From NCBI RefSeq assembly GCF_011440375.1, contig NZ_JAAOIR010000002.1, positions 372,001-436,000 on the forward strand: a DNA stretch of 64,000 nt, in the 5' to 3' direction. This document shows, piece by piece, positions 42,735-49,876 of this stretch (positions within the stretch are counted from its first letter, which is position 1; each line of letters opens with the position of its first letter). The notes below the pieces were generated by a model. That model was not told where the DNA came from and searched no databases. It saw only the letters and a list, made by a program, of their open reading frames with translations. This DNA comes from Halorubellus sp. JP-L1. GTDB lineage: Archaea > Halobacteriota > Halobacteria > Halobacteriales > Natrialbaceae. Position numbers and translations under genes: made by a program.

Positions 42735-42787
42735 GCTCGCATCGACGACCGCACGCCAGTCGACGTTTCCGTCTCACTCCCTAGGCG

Positions 42788-42795
42788 ATTTAAGT
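42788..42795 (+). promoter_or_regulatory. TATA-like box of the HTH-10 gene at 42819
   Basis: The sequence atttaagt is centred about 28 bases before the GTG start at 42819, indicating a leaderless transcript. The near-symmetrical box could also serve the divergent nuoCD transcript with a leader. Confidence 0.5.
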
Positions 42796-42818
42796 GCAAT
42801 CGGGTCGACGCGTCTTGC

Positions 42819-43472
42819 GTGAAGTACCTGCGGGTGACGCTTCGGCACGACCGGGACGCCCTCCACCCGATGCATCGGTTCGTCTGCGACCACGGCGGGT
42901 ACGGCGACTATCGGCTCATCCACTGGAACCGGGACGCGGACGGGACGAACGCGCTCCTCTTCCACGTCCACGGCCCGCGCGAGCCTTACGAGGCCCGCCT
43001 CGCCGACCTGCGCCGCGTCCGGTCGTTCGACCTCGCGCCAGTCGACGACGACGCCTTCTACGTCCACGTCCACGAGGAGCCGTCGGAGACCGACGCCTCC
43101 CTCCTGGACGCGTTCTCTCGCGGCGGCCTGGTCGCCGTTCCACCCATCGAGTACCGGACCGACCGGACGATGACGATGGGCGTCGTCGGCGACCCAGCCG
43201 TCCTCCAGGCGACGTTCGACGCCGTGCCCGAGGGCATCGACGTAGCGGTGGACCGCGTGAGCGAAGCCCCGTCGACGAGCGTCCCGGCCGGCCGCGACCT
43301 CACCACGCGACAGCGCGAGGTCGTCCGCGCCGCCAAGCGCCTCGGGTACTACGAGGTGCCGCGGGCGGCGTCCGTCGAGGACGTCGCAGACGCCGTCGAC
43401 TGCGCGCCCGGGACCGCCGCCGAACACCTCCGGAAGGCCGAATCGCGCGTGTTCGCCGACCTCGACGTCTGA
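42819..43472 (+). CDS. HTH-10 (Bat-like) transcriptional regulator
   Basis: A 217-residue regulator. The N-terminal 150 residues hold a sensor-like part (MKYLRVTLRHDRDALHPMHRFVCDHGGYG). The HTH is LTTRQREVVRAAKRLGYYEVPRAASVEDVADAVDCAPGTAAEHLRKAESRVF. This C-terminal block is close to that of the regulator at 13242, so the two are likely paralogues. It starts with GTG and is divergent from nuoCD, 119 bases apart, which makes nuoCD a candidate target. Confidence 0.88.
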   Translation: MKYLRVTLRHDRDALHPMHRFVCDHGGYGDYRLIHWNRDADGTNALLFHVHGPREPYEARLADLRRVRSFDLAPVDDDAFYVHVHEEPSETDASLLDAFSRGGLVAVPPIEYRTDRTMTMGVVGDPAVLQATFDAVPEGIDVAVDRVSEAPSTSVPAGRDLTTRQREVVRAAKRLGYYEVPRAASVEDVADAVDCAPGTAAEHLRKAESRVFADLDV

Positions 43473-43556
43473 AGTCCCGAAAACGCTGTCGAGCCGACCC
43501 GCTGCCGTCGAGTGCGGACCGACGATTCCTTACCCCCCGCGCTCCCTTCCCTCCGT

Positions 43557-44132
43557 ATGCCCATCCGATTCGTCACGAGCAACGAGGGGAAAGCGGAGGA
43601 GGCCCGCGAGTACCTCGACGACGTCGAACGCGTCGACTTCGACTACACCGAGATCCAGGGCGACCTCGAGTCCGTCGCCGCCGCTGGCGCACGCGAAGCG
43701 TTCGTGGAACTCGGCGGCACCGACCCCGTGCTGGTCGACGACGCCGGCCTCTTCGTCCGTGCCCTCGTGGGGTTCCCCGGCCCGTACTCGTCGTACGTCG
43801 AGGACACCCTCGGCGTCGAACGCGTCTGGCGGCTCTGCGAGCGCGAGGACGACCGCCGCGCGCACTTCCGGACCGTCCTCGCGTACGCGCACCGCCCCGA
43901 GGACGCCCTCGACGTCAAGGTGGAGACGTTCACCGGGAGCGTCCCCGGCACCATCGTCGAACCGCGCGGCGACGGCGGGTTCGGCTACGACCCGATCTTC
44001 GAGCACGACGGCACCACGATGGCCGAGATGAGTACCGCCGAGAAGAACGCCGTCAGTCACCGCGGTCGTGCCCTGGCGAAGTTCGCGGACTACCTCGCCG
44101 GCGAACCCGCCCAGACCAAGGGCGCGGAGTGA
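43557..44132 (+). CDS. Non-canonical purine NTP pyrophosphatase (RdgB/HAM1)
   Basis: A 191-residue enzyme that hydrolyses dITP, XTP and related nucleotides to keep them out of nucleic acids. Motifs are VTSNEGKAEEAREYL (usual TGNxxK), VDDAGLFVRALVGFPGPYSSYV and FGYDPIFEHDGTTMAEMSTAEKNAVSHRGRAL. The ATG at 43557 gives the conserved start. In many haloarchaea this gene sits near kae1-bud32; here nuoCD, an HTH-10 gene and a DUF5808 gene lie between. Confidence 0.94.
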   Translation: MPIRFVTSNEGKAEEAREYLDDVERVDFDYTEIQGDLESVAAAGAREAFVELGGTDPVLVDDAGLFVRALVGFPGPYSSYVEDTLGVERVWRLCEREDDRRAHFRTVLAYAHRPEDALDVKVETFTGSVPGTIVEPRGDGGFGYDPIFEHDGTTMAEMSTAEKNAVSHRGRALAKFADYLAGEPAQTKGAE

Positions 44133-44421
44133 CGCCGGACCCGACACCCGGCACTCGGGACCCGAGGACTCTTGTCGGATGCCGCGGCGACGACCGGCGT
44201 GCCCTGACCAGTCGCCGCGCGCCGGCCTCGCCGTAACTCGACGCCTAGCCCGCGCGCGAGCACCACGAACGACTCCAGCCAGCCGTCGCCTCAACGGCAA
44301 GGAGCCACCCGGGTCGTCGTTGTTCGCCACTGCCACGTCCGGCCATCGCGATGCAGCCAGCGACAGAGACGCTCGACCGGATAGCGGAACCGTTACCCGC
44401 GCCGCGGCCACCGGTTCGACC

Positions 44422-45198
44422 GTGAAGCAGACCGCCCTCGTCACCGGTGCCTCCGCCGGCATCGGTCGCGCACTCGCCCGCCAGTTCGCTCGCCACGGTC
44501 ACGACGTCGTCCTCGTCGCTCGACGTGAGGAAGCGCTCGAGGACGCCGCCAGCGAGTTCGAGGACCGCTACGGCGTCACCGCCACCGCGATCGTCCACGA
44601 CCTCGACGCCGACGGCGCCGCACAGGCGCTCTACGACGACGTCCAGGACCGCGACCTCGACGTCGGCATCCTCGTGAACAACGTCGGCGTCGCCACGTAC
44701 GGCGAGTTCCACGAGACCGACCTCGACGCCGAACGCACCCAGCTCCGCCTGAACGTCGAGACGCTCGTCGTCCTCACCCGATCGTTCCTCGCCGACTTCC
44801 GCGACCGCGGTCGCGGGAAGGTCCTGAACGTCGGGAGTACCGCCGGGTTCGTTCCCGGCCCGAAGATGGCGGGCTACTACGCGTCGAAGGCGTACGTGAA
44901 CTCGTTCAGCGAAGCGCTCGCCGTCGAGAACCGGACCACGGACGTCGACGTCAGCGTCCTCTGTCCCGGCCCGGTCGAGACGGAGTTCCAGGAGCGTGCG
45001 GGGATGACGGACTCCCTCGTCGGGTCGGTGTTCACGAACGACGCCGAGTCAGTCGCGGCCGCCGGCTACCGCGGCCTCCTCGCCGGGGACACCGTGATCC
45101 TCCCGAGCCTCCTCAGCAAGGCGACGTACTACGGCGAACGAATCACGCCCCGGCCGATCCTCCGGCGGATCGTCGAGCGCGTGAACGGCGACCGCTAG
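44422..45198 (+). CDS. SDR family NAD(P)-dependent oxidoreductase
   Basis: A 258-residue short-chain dehydrogenase. The nucleotide motif is TGASAGIGRAL, with LVARREEALED beyond it favouring NADPH. The active site is NNVG, Ser in NVGSTAGF and YYASKAYVNSFSEAL (Tyr-x3-Lys). The C-terminal part resembles the DltE/SDR group acting on fatty-acyl or steroid-like carbonyls; the substrate is unknown. GTG at 44422. A 24-codon ATG ORF (44351-44425) ends on it as GTGA. The 3' end is repeated in degenerate 33-base units. Confidence 0.88.
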   Translation: MKQTALVTGASAGIGRALARQFARHGHDVVLVARREEALEDAASEFEDRYGVTATAIVHDLDADGAAQALYDDVQDRDLDVGILVNNVGVATYGEFHETDLDAERTQLRLNVETLVVLTRSFLADFRDRGRGKVLNVGSTAGFVPGPKMAGYYASKAYVNSFSEALAVENRTTDVDVSVLCPGPVETEFQERAGMTDSLVGSVFTNDAESVAAAGYRGLLAGDTVILPSLLSKATYYGERITPRPILRRIVERVNGDR

Positions 45199-45281
45199 CG
45201 AGCGGAGGAGCGGGTGAACGGCGACCGGTAGCGACTGCGACGGCTGCGTGAACTGGGTTCCGTAGCGAGCGCTACGCTCGC
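45181..45281. repeat. Three degenerate 33-34 base units over convergent SDR and PIN stops
   Basis: Units start at gtgaac at 45181, 45214 and 45248. The first two share gtgaacggcgaccg and all three contain tagcga. The SDR stop codon TAG (45196-45198) lies in the first; the third runs into the 3' end of the convergent PIN-like gene. Confidence 0.6.
45265..45281. terminator. Hairpin with the PIN-like gene's stop codon in its loop
   Basis: gcgagcg (45265-45271) pairs perfectly with cgctcgc (45275-45281). The three-base loop cta is the TAG stop of the minus-strand PIN-like gene (45274-45272). It lies between convergent genes and may serve both as a terminator. Confidence 0.5.
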
Positions 45282-45742
45282 GGGTCGCGGTCGGGACCGG
45301 GGTAGTCGTCGTCGAACGTCGCTTCGTAGAGGCTCGCGGCGTCGAACAGGCGAGCGAACGCGTCCGGTGGCCGCACGGAGAGGTTCGCGTGCGGTTGGAC
45401 GCTCATTCCGGCCTGCACGCTCCCGAGGTCGTCGTCGAACGAGAGCAGGTGTGCGGCGTCGCCGTGGACGGCCGAGGCGAGCCCGGGGTGGTCGCCGGGC
45501 GGGTGTTCGACGCGCTCGGTCGCTTCCGCCGCTCGCGCTCGCCACGCGTCCGCGAGGTCGTCGTCGGCGAGGATGGCGACGACGGCGCGAGCGTCGTCCA
45601 GGAGGTCGTCGCTCGCGACGAGCGTCAGCCACGAGTGCTCACGGACGTGGTCGAGAGCGTCACGGCTCGCGCCGCCGACGAGGACGTCCGCGGCGAGGAC
45701 GTCCGCGTCCGCGACGATCCGCGTCGGCGCTGCGTCAGGCAT
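45272..45742 (-). CDS. PIN-like domain protein (DUF7384-type)
   Basis: A 156-residue protein beginning RIVADADVLAADVLVGGASRDALDHVREHSWLTLVASDDLLDDARAVV, with further Asp in AHLLSFDDDLGSVQAGM. The spacing of acidic residues is that of PIN-like nucleases. Haloarchaea have a family of such proteins, function unknown. Its ATG at 45742 lies within the last codons of a 33-residue ORF, with an 8-base overlap, so the two are translationally coupled. Confidence 0.75.
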   Translation of the reverse strand: MPDAAPTRIVADADVLAADVLVGGASRDALDHVREHSWLTLVASDDLLDDARAVVAILADDDLADAWRARAAEATERVEHPPGDHPGLASAVHGDAAHLLSFDDDLGSVQAGMSVQPHANLSVRPPDAFARLFDAASLYEATFDDDYPGPDRDPRA

Positions 45743-45836
45743 CGTCCCCCTCGCGGTGCTCGCGGAGCGTCTCGCGGACGTCGTCGACGGTCACGTCCAG
45801 GTCGCTGGTCGCGTCGAAGAGGTCGGCCCAGGTCAT
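45735..45836 (-). CDS. 33-residue ORF coupled to the PIN-like gene
   Basis: A short ORF reading MTWADLFDATSDLDV, then a helical VDDVRETLREH and an acidic end. ATG at 45836 and TGA at 45737-45735, overlapping the PIN-like gene's ATG by eight bases. It begins 43 bases after the DapA-like gene's stop. The MTWADLF start looks purposeful rather than random. Its size and placement recall an antitoxin-like partner or a small regulator of the PIN protein; this is inference. Confidence 0.5.
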   Translation of the reverse strand: MTWADLFDATSDLDVTVDDVRETLREHREGDDA

Positions 45837-45879
45837 GTCCGCGAGTTCGCGGCCGCGGCCAAAGAGCGCGGTGGTCGTG

Positions 45880-46764
45880 CTACGCGGCGTCGCCCTCGAG
45901 TGCGTCCTCGACGAGCGTGGCCAGTTCTGCGTGGACGTCGGCTGAGACGGGCTGGAACGGTCGGCGTGCCTGGCCGGCGGGGTAGTCCCGCGAGCGCATC
46001 GCGGCCTTCAGGCCGGGGACGCCGTACTCGGCGGTGACGGCGCGGTTCAACTCGACGAGGTCTCGGTTCAGTTCGCGTGCGCCCTCGTCGTCGCCGTCGA
46101 CGTGGCGGTCGTAGATCTCGGCGGCGAGCCCGGGGACGACGTTCGCGAGTGCGAGCACGCCGCCGGTCGCGCCGGCGTCGAGAGCGGCGGCGTACACGCT
46201 CCCGGAGCCGACGAGGACGTCGAAGTCGGCGTCGGCGGTCAGGGCGACGTACCGCTGGAGGGTCTCCAGGTCGCCACTGGAGTCCTTGATCCCGTGGACG
46301 TTCTCGTGAGTGGCGAGCGACTGTACCGTCCGCGGGTCGAGCGCGTGGTCGGTGAACTTCGGGACGCTGTAGAGGTAGATCGGGATCGGGCTGGCGTCGG
46401 CGACGCGCTCGTAGTGCTCGGCGACCGCGGCGTCGTCGTGGCGGTGGTAGAACGGCGTCACGACGAGTGCGGCGTCCGCGCCCGCGTCCGCCGCCGTGGT
46501 CGTCTGCGTCGTCGTCACGCGCTCGCTCGGATGGCCGGTGCCGGCGACGACCGGGCCGTCCGTAGCTTCGGCGACGACCTCGGTCACGCGCGTGCGCTCG
46601 TCGACGTCCATGTGGACGGCTTCGCCGTTCGACCCACAGGGTACCACGAAGTCGACGCCGGCGGCCTCGACCGTCTCGACGAGCGCGCGGAGCGCGGTCT
46701 CGTCGACGTCCCCGTCGTCGTCGAACGGCGTCGCGATCGGCAGTCCGGTCCCCGAGACGTACAT
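45880..46764 (-). CDS. DapA-family class I aldolase
   Basis: A 294-residue (beta/alpha)8 protein of the DapA/N-acetylneuraminate lyase family. Schiff-base Lys160 is in GIKDSSGD and Tyr132 in YLYSVPKF. The substrate loop is GSNGEAVHM where true DapA has GTTGE, so 4-hydroxy-tetrahydrodipicolinate synthesis is less likely than another pyruvate-type aldol reaction. No lysine-pathway gene is nearby. The ATG at 46764 has a TATA-like ggttttttgcc about 27 bases upstream; the earlier in-frame start lies before the promoter. Confidence 0.82.
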   Translation of the reverse strand: MYVSGTGLPIATPFDDDGDVDETALRALVETVEAAGVDFVVPCGSNGEAVHMDVDERTRVTEVVAEATDGPVVAGTGHPSERVTTTQTTTAADAGADAALVVTPFYHRHDDAAVAEHYERVADASPIPIYLYSVPKFTDHALDPRTVQSLATHENVHGIKDSSGDLETLQRYVALTADADFDVLVGSGSVYAAALDAGATGGVLALANVVPGLAAEIYDRHVDGDDEGARELNRDLVELNRAVTAEYGVPGLKAAMRSRDYPAGQARRPFQPVSADVHAELATLVEDALEGDAA

Positions 46765-47092
46765 GCGCGACGCTGGGGCGGCCACGGCAAAAAACCCCGC
46801 CGTCACGCATCCGTCCGTCGACCGTCTGACGGGTCTTTATTGAATCCGAGTCCCGTTCGCTACCTGGGCGCGCAAGACGGCCTCAGTTCCCATCCGAATC
46901 CATCGCGCGCCCCACGCTGTCTCTCTATTCGGTACCAGCGCAGGGTCACACGGCGACCGCTCCCCGGCGGTCAACTTTCGAGCGTGCGAGGTGGAGTTCG
47001 ACGGTTCGCGTTCGTGTCTCAATCGGCGAGCGACGCGTTCGTCCTGCGTCGTCGCGGACCGTTCCGCGTCGTCGCGGACCGGTTCGCGTCGT
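46765..47092. other. Intergenic region with a 20-base tandem repeat next to the trkA stop
   Basis: These 328 bases between the DapA-like and trkA genes (same strand) hold no convincing gene. Two 20-base units differing at two positions lie at 47046-47065 and 47066-47085, and a partial third (gcgtcg) runs into the trkA stop codon (47093-47095). A low-GC gtctttattg near 46830 is the only other promoter-like patch. Confidence 0.5.
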
Positions 47093-47752
47093 TCAGGCTT
47101 CGGCCCGGAACGTCTCGCGGACCGCGTCGACGGCGTCCTGGTCGACGACGACGGCGACGCGGTCGCCGGCGGCGAGTTCGACCGTCGGGAGCGGGATCGT
47201 GAGCGGGTCGTCGGCCGCGCCGTGGGCGTACACGCGTGCGTCCTCCGGGAGGTCGACGTTGACGAGTCGTTCGCCGACGAGCGACGAGTTCGCGTCGACG
47301 GTGAACACGGAGAACCGGAGTGCCTCCGTGATGTCCGCGAGGACGTTGAAGTCGCCGCCGAGCATCGCGGTCTTCGCACCGGCGGCGCCGAGGCGCTCGG
47401 GGTAGACGACCTCGTCGACGTCGCTGGCGTACTTCTCGTAGATGTCCTCGCGGTAGTCCTCGTCGATGCGGAGGACGGTCCTGGCACCGTGGTGCTTCCC
47501 GACCATGCACGCGGCGAAGTTCACGTTCAGGTCCGGAGTGAGTGCGCCGATGGCGTCGGCGGAGTCGATCCCGGCATCCTCGAGCACGCCCTCGTCCTGG
47601 CCGTCGCCCTCGACGACGTCGTACCCGTCGTCGCGCGCTCGCTTCGCGCGGTCGTGGTCGTTGTCCACGACGACGACGTCGTGGTCTTCCTCGCGGAGGA
47701 TGCGGGAGGTGCGCTTGCCGACGCGACCGTACCCCACGATAACGAACTTCAT
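47093..47752 (-). CDS. trkA: TrkA-type potassium-uptake regulatory protein
   Basis: A 219-residue cytosolic gating subunit. An N-terminal RCK/TrkA-N domain binds NAD(H) (VIVGYGRVGKRTSRILREEDHDVVVVDND), and the C-terminal TrkA-C domain spans about residues 140-219. It controls a TrkH/KtrB-type potassium channel, vital for a halophile that balances salt with KCl; no channel gene is adjacent. A TATA-like gctttttacg (about 47775-47784) precedes the ATG at 47752 by 27 bases. Confidence 0.93.
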   Translation of the reverse strand: MKFVIVGYGRVGKRTSRILREEDHDVVVVDNDHDRAKRARDDGYDVVEGDGQDEGVLEDAGIDSADAIGALTPDLNVNFAACMVGKHHGARTVLRIDEDYREDIYEKYASDVDEVVYPERLGAAGAKTAMLGGDFNVLADITEALRFSVFTVDANSSLVGERLVNVDLPEDARVYAHGAADDPLTIPLPTVELAAGDRVAVVVDQDAVDAVRETFRAEA

Positions 47753-47925
47753 GGACTGCGATACGCAGTCATCGCGTAAAAAGCCCTATCCTGCATCGGG
47801 GCCGGGGGTCGTCGATGCACGGATCGGTCGTGTTCGGCCGACTGCGCTGGTTCCGTGGGCGTCCGACGGTGGGCGTGCGCTAACCCAAAGGTCCTTTTAC
47901 GACCGTCGCATACGACCGACAACGA

Positions 47926-49167
47926 ATGTCCCGGAGTCCCTCATTGCCCGACCGTCCCCGGCTCGACCTAGACCAGGACATGTCGGACGAGGAGCGTCTC
48001 GAGGCGCTTCGAGAGCACTTCATGGAGATCGTCGACGTCCACGAGGAGCTCTCGGGTCAGCTCGAGACGGCAGACCAGCGCCGCGACGAACTCAAAGAAG
48101 AGGTCGATCAGACCGAGCGCGAGAACGAGGCACTGAAGACCTCTTCGCTGTACATCGCGACGGTCGAAGAGGTTGCCCAAGACGAACAGGAGGCCGTCGT
48201 GAAGCAGCACGGCAACAACCAGGAGGTCCTCACGGACGTCTCCCGTCGGATGGCGGACGAACTACAGGCGGGCGACCGCGTCGCGGTGAACGATTCCTTC
48301 AGCGTCCAGACGGTTCTGAGCGGCGAGACGGACGCTCGCGCGCAGGCGATGGAGGTTGATGCGAGCCCGGACGTCGTCTACGAGGACATCGGCGGCATCG
48401 AGGAGCAGATCCGGGAGGTCCGCGAGGCGGTCGAGGAACCGCTGGTCAATCCCGCGCAGTTCGACACGGTCGGGATCGACCCGCCGAGCGGCGTGCTCCT
48501 GTACGGGCCGCCGGGGACGGGGAAGACGATGCTCGCGAAGGCCGTGGCGAACGAGACGGACGCGACGTTCATCAAGATGGCCGGGAGCGAGCTCGTCCGG
48601 AAGTTCATCGGCGAGGGCTCGCGGCTCGTCCGCGACCTCTTCGAACTCGCCGAGGAACGTGCGCCCGCGATCATCTTCATCGACGAGATCGACGCGATCG
48701 CCGCGAAGCGCACGGAGTCCAAGACGAGCGGTGACGCGGAGGTCCAGCGGACGATGATGCAGCTCCTGAGCGAGATGGACGGCTTCGAGTCCCGCGGGAA
48801 CGTCCGCATCATCGCCGCGACGAACCGCTTCGACATGCTCGACCGTGCCATCCTCCGCCCGGGTCGCTTCGACCGCCTCATCGAGGTACCGGAGCCGGAC
48901 GCGGAGGGCCGCGAGCGCATCTTCGAGATCCACACGAAGCGGATGAACGTCGCGGACGACGTGGACTTCGCGGAGCTGGCGGCGCGCACGGACGGCTACT
49001 CGGGCGCGGAGATCGAGAGCATGACGACGGAAGCCGGGATGTTCGCGATCCGCGACGAGCGCACCGAGGTTCGGATGGCGGACTTCGAGGAGGCGATCGA
49101 GAAACTCGAGGACGAGGACTCGGGGACGCCCGTACCGAGCGCGGGCTATACCGCCTACCACTACTGA
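47926..49167 (+). CDS. pan: Proteasome-activating nucleotidase (PAN)
   Basis: A 413-residue AAA ATPase that unfolds substrates and feeds them to the 20S proteasome. A coiled coil (about 25-75) and OB domain precede the AAA domain, with Walker A GPPGTGKT at 194-201 and Walker B FIDEID (D253, E254). The C-terminus reads GYTAYHY, so the penultimate residue is His, where the gate-opening HbYX motif needs Tyr. A TATA-like ccttttac (47893-47900) lies 29 bases upstream. The 3' end is duplicated over the stop. Confidence 0.95.
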   Translation: MSRSPSLPDRPRLDLDQDMSDEERLEALREHFMEIVDVHEELSGQLETADQRRDELKEEVDQTERENEALKTSSLYIATVEEVAQDEQEAVVKQHGNNQEVLTDVSRRMADELQAGDRVAVNDSFSVQTVLSGETDARAQAMEVDASPDVVYEDIGGIEEQIREVREAVEEPLVNPAQFDTVGIDPPSGVLLYGPPGTGKTMLAKAVANETDATFIKMAGSELVRKFIGEGSRLVRDLFELAEERAPAIIFIDEIDAIAAKRTESKTSGDAEVQRTMMQLLSEMDGFESRGNVRIIAATNRFDMLDRAILRPGRFDRLIEVPEPDAEGRERIFEIHTKRMNVADDVDFAELAARTDGYSGAEIESMTTEAGMFAIRDERTEVRMADFEEAIEKLEDEDSGTPVPSAGYTAYHY

Positions 49168-49228
49168 GCGGGTCCGGTCGGCGCGACGCTCTCACACTGA
49201 GCGGGTCCGGTCGGCGTGATGGTCTCAC
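49163..49228. repeat. 33-base tandem duplication spanning the pan stop codon
   Basis: Two adjacent 33-base units (49163-49195 and 49196-49228) match at 30 positions. Each begins actgagcgggtccggtcggc. The first includes the pan TGA (49165-49167), and the TGA is repeated in the second. Confidence 0.9.
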
Positions 49229-49274
49229 TTCTGGCGGTACGCGTGAGACCGGCGACACTTGTGTGTGGCTGAAG

Positions 49275-49282
49275 GCTTATAC
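49275..49282 (+). promoter_or_regulatory. TATA-like box ahead of the ACT-domain operon
   Basis: The sequence gcttatac is centred about 28 bases before an ATG at 49306, which opens a 15-codon ORF and not the ACT-domain gene. Transcription therefore probably starts near 49306, upstream of the ACT-domain start. Confidence 0.5.
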
Positions 49283-49305
49283 GACAGAACGCGATGGGTC
49301 AGTAC

Positions 49306-49353
49306 ATGGACGACCGACGGAGTCGCGGCGGAGGTGACCGGGGTGGCTGCTGA
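49306..49353 (+). other. 15-codon micro-ORF one base before the ACT-domain start
   Basis: ATG at 49306 begins MDDRRSRGGGDRGGC and stops at TGA 49351-49353, one base before the GTG chosen for the ACT-domain gene. The TATA-like box is placed for a leaderless start at this ATG. It may be a leader peptide for the ACT-hom operon, or be unimportant. Confidence 0.35.
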
Positions 49354-49354
49354 C

Positions 49355-49876
49355 GTGAACGGGTCGGTTCGCGCGTACACGGTTCGCCTGGAGCTCGTCG
49401 ACGAGCCCGGCGAGTTGCTGCGAGCGCTCGAGCCGATCTCGGAGCACGGCGGGAATCTGCTGTCGATCTACCACGAGCGTGGGAACCTCACACCGCGCGG
49501 GAACATTCCCGTCGAGGTCGACCTCGAGTGTCGCCCGGATCGCTTTTCGGTGATCGTCGACGCGCTCCGGGACGCGGGCGTCACGGTCATCCAGGCCGGC
49601 GAGGACGCGTACACCGAGCAGGTGACGGTCCTGCTCGTCGGGCACCTGGTCGACACCGACCTCTCGGATACGCTCTCGCGGCTCGAGGCGTGTTCGTCGG
49701 CGTCGGTCGCGGACCTGTCGCTCGACGCGCCGGAGGGCACCGACGACGTGTCGAGTGCGCGCGTCCACCTCGCGGTCGAACCCGACGGGGTGACGGCGGC
49801 GCTGGAGACCGTCCGGGGGGTCGCCGCGGAGAAGGAGTTGCAGGTCGTCGAGCCGCTCGTGGAGGGATCGGCGTGA
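49355..49876 (+). CDS. ACT-domain amino-acid-binding protein
   Basis: A 173-residue protein with an N-terminal ACT domain (AYTVRLELVDEPGELLRALEPISEHGGNLLSIYHERGN), a central section ALRDAGVTVIQAGEDAYTEQVTVLLVGHLVDTDLSDTL and a second ACT-like part. ACT domains bind amino acids, often as regulators. It overlaps homoserine dehydrogenase as GTGA (49873-49876), so it is likely its threonine or methionine sensor, an inference. The GTG at 49355 is taken as start; GTGs at 49334 and 49343 are alternatives, and anything before 49305 would precede the transcript. Confidence 0.85.
   Translation: MNGSVRAYTVRLELVDEPGELLRALEPISEHGGNLLSIYHERGNLTPRGNIPVEVDLECRPDRFSVIVDALRDAGVTVIQAGEDAYTEQVTVLLVGHLVDTDLSDTLSRLEACSSASVADLSLDAPEGTDDVSSARVHLAVEPDGVTAALETVRGVAAEKELQVVEPLVEGSA

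Noticed and set aside
44351-44425. 24-codon ORF ending on the SDR GTG as a leader peptide
   Set aside because: A TATA-like gttacc lies about 27 bases before the SDR GTG, which points to direct leaderless initiation there; the ORF is probably chance.
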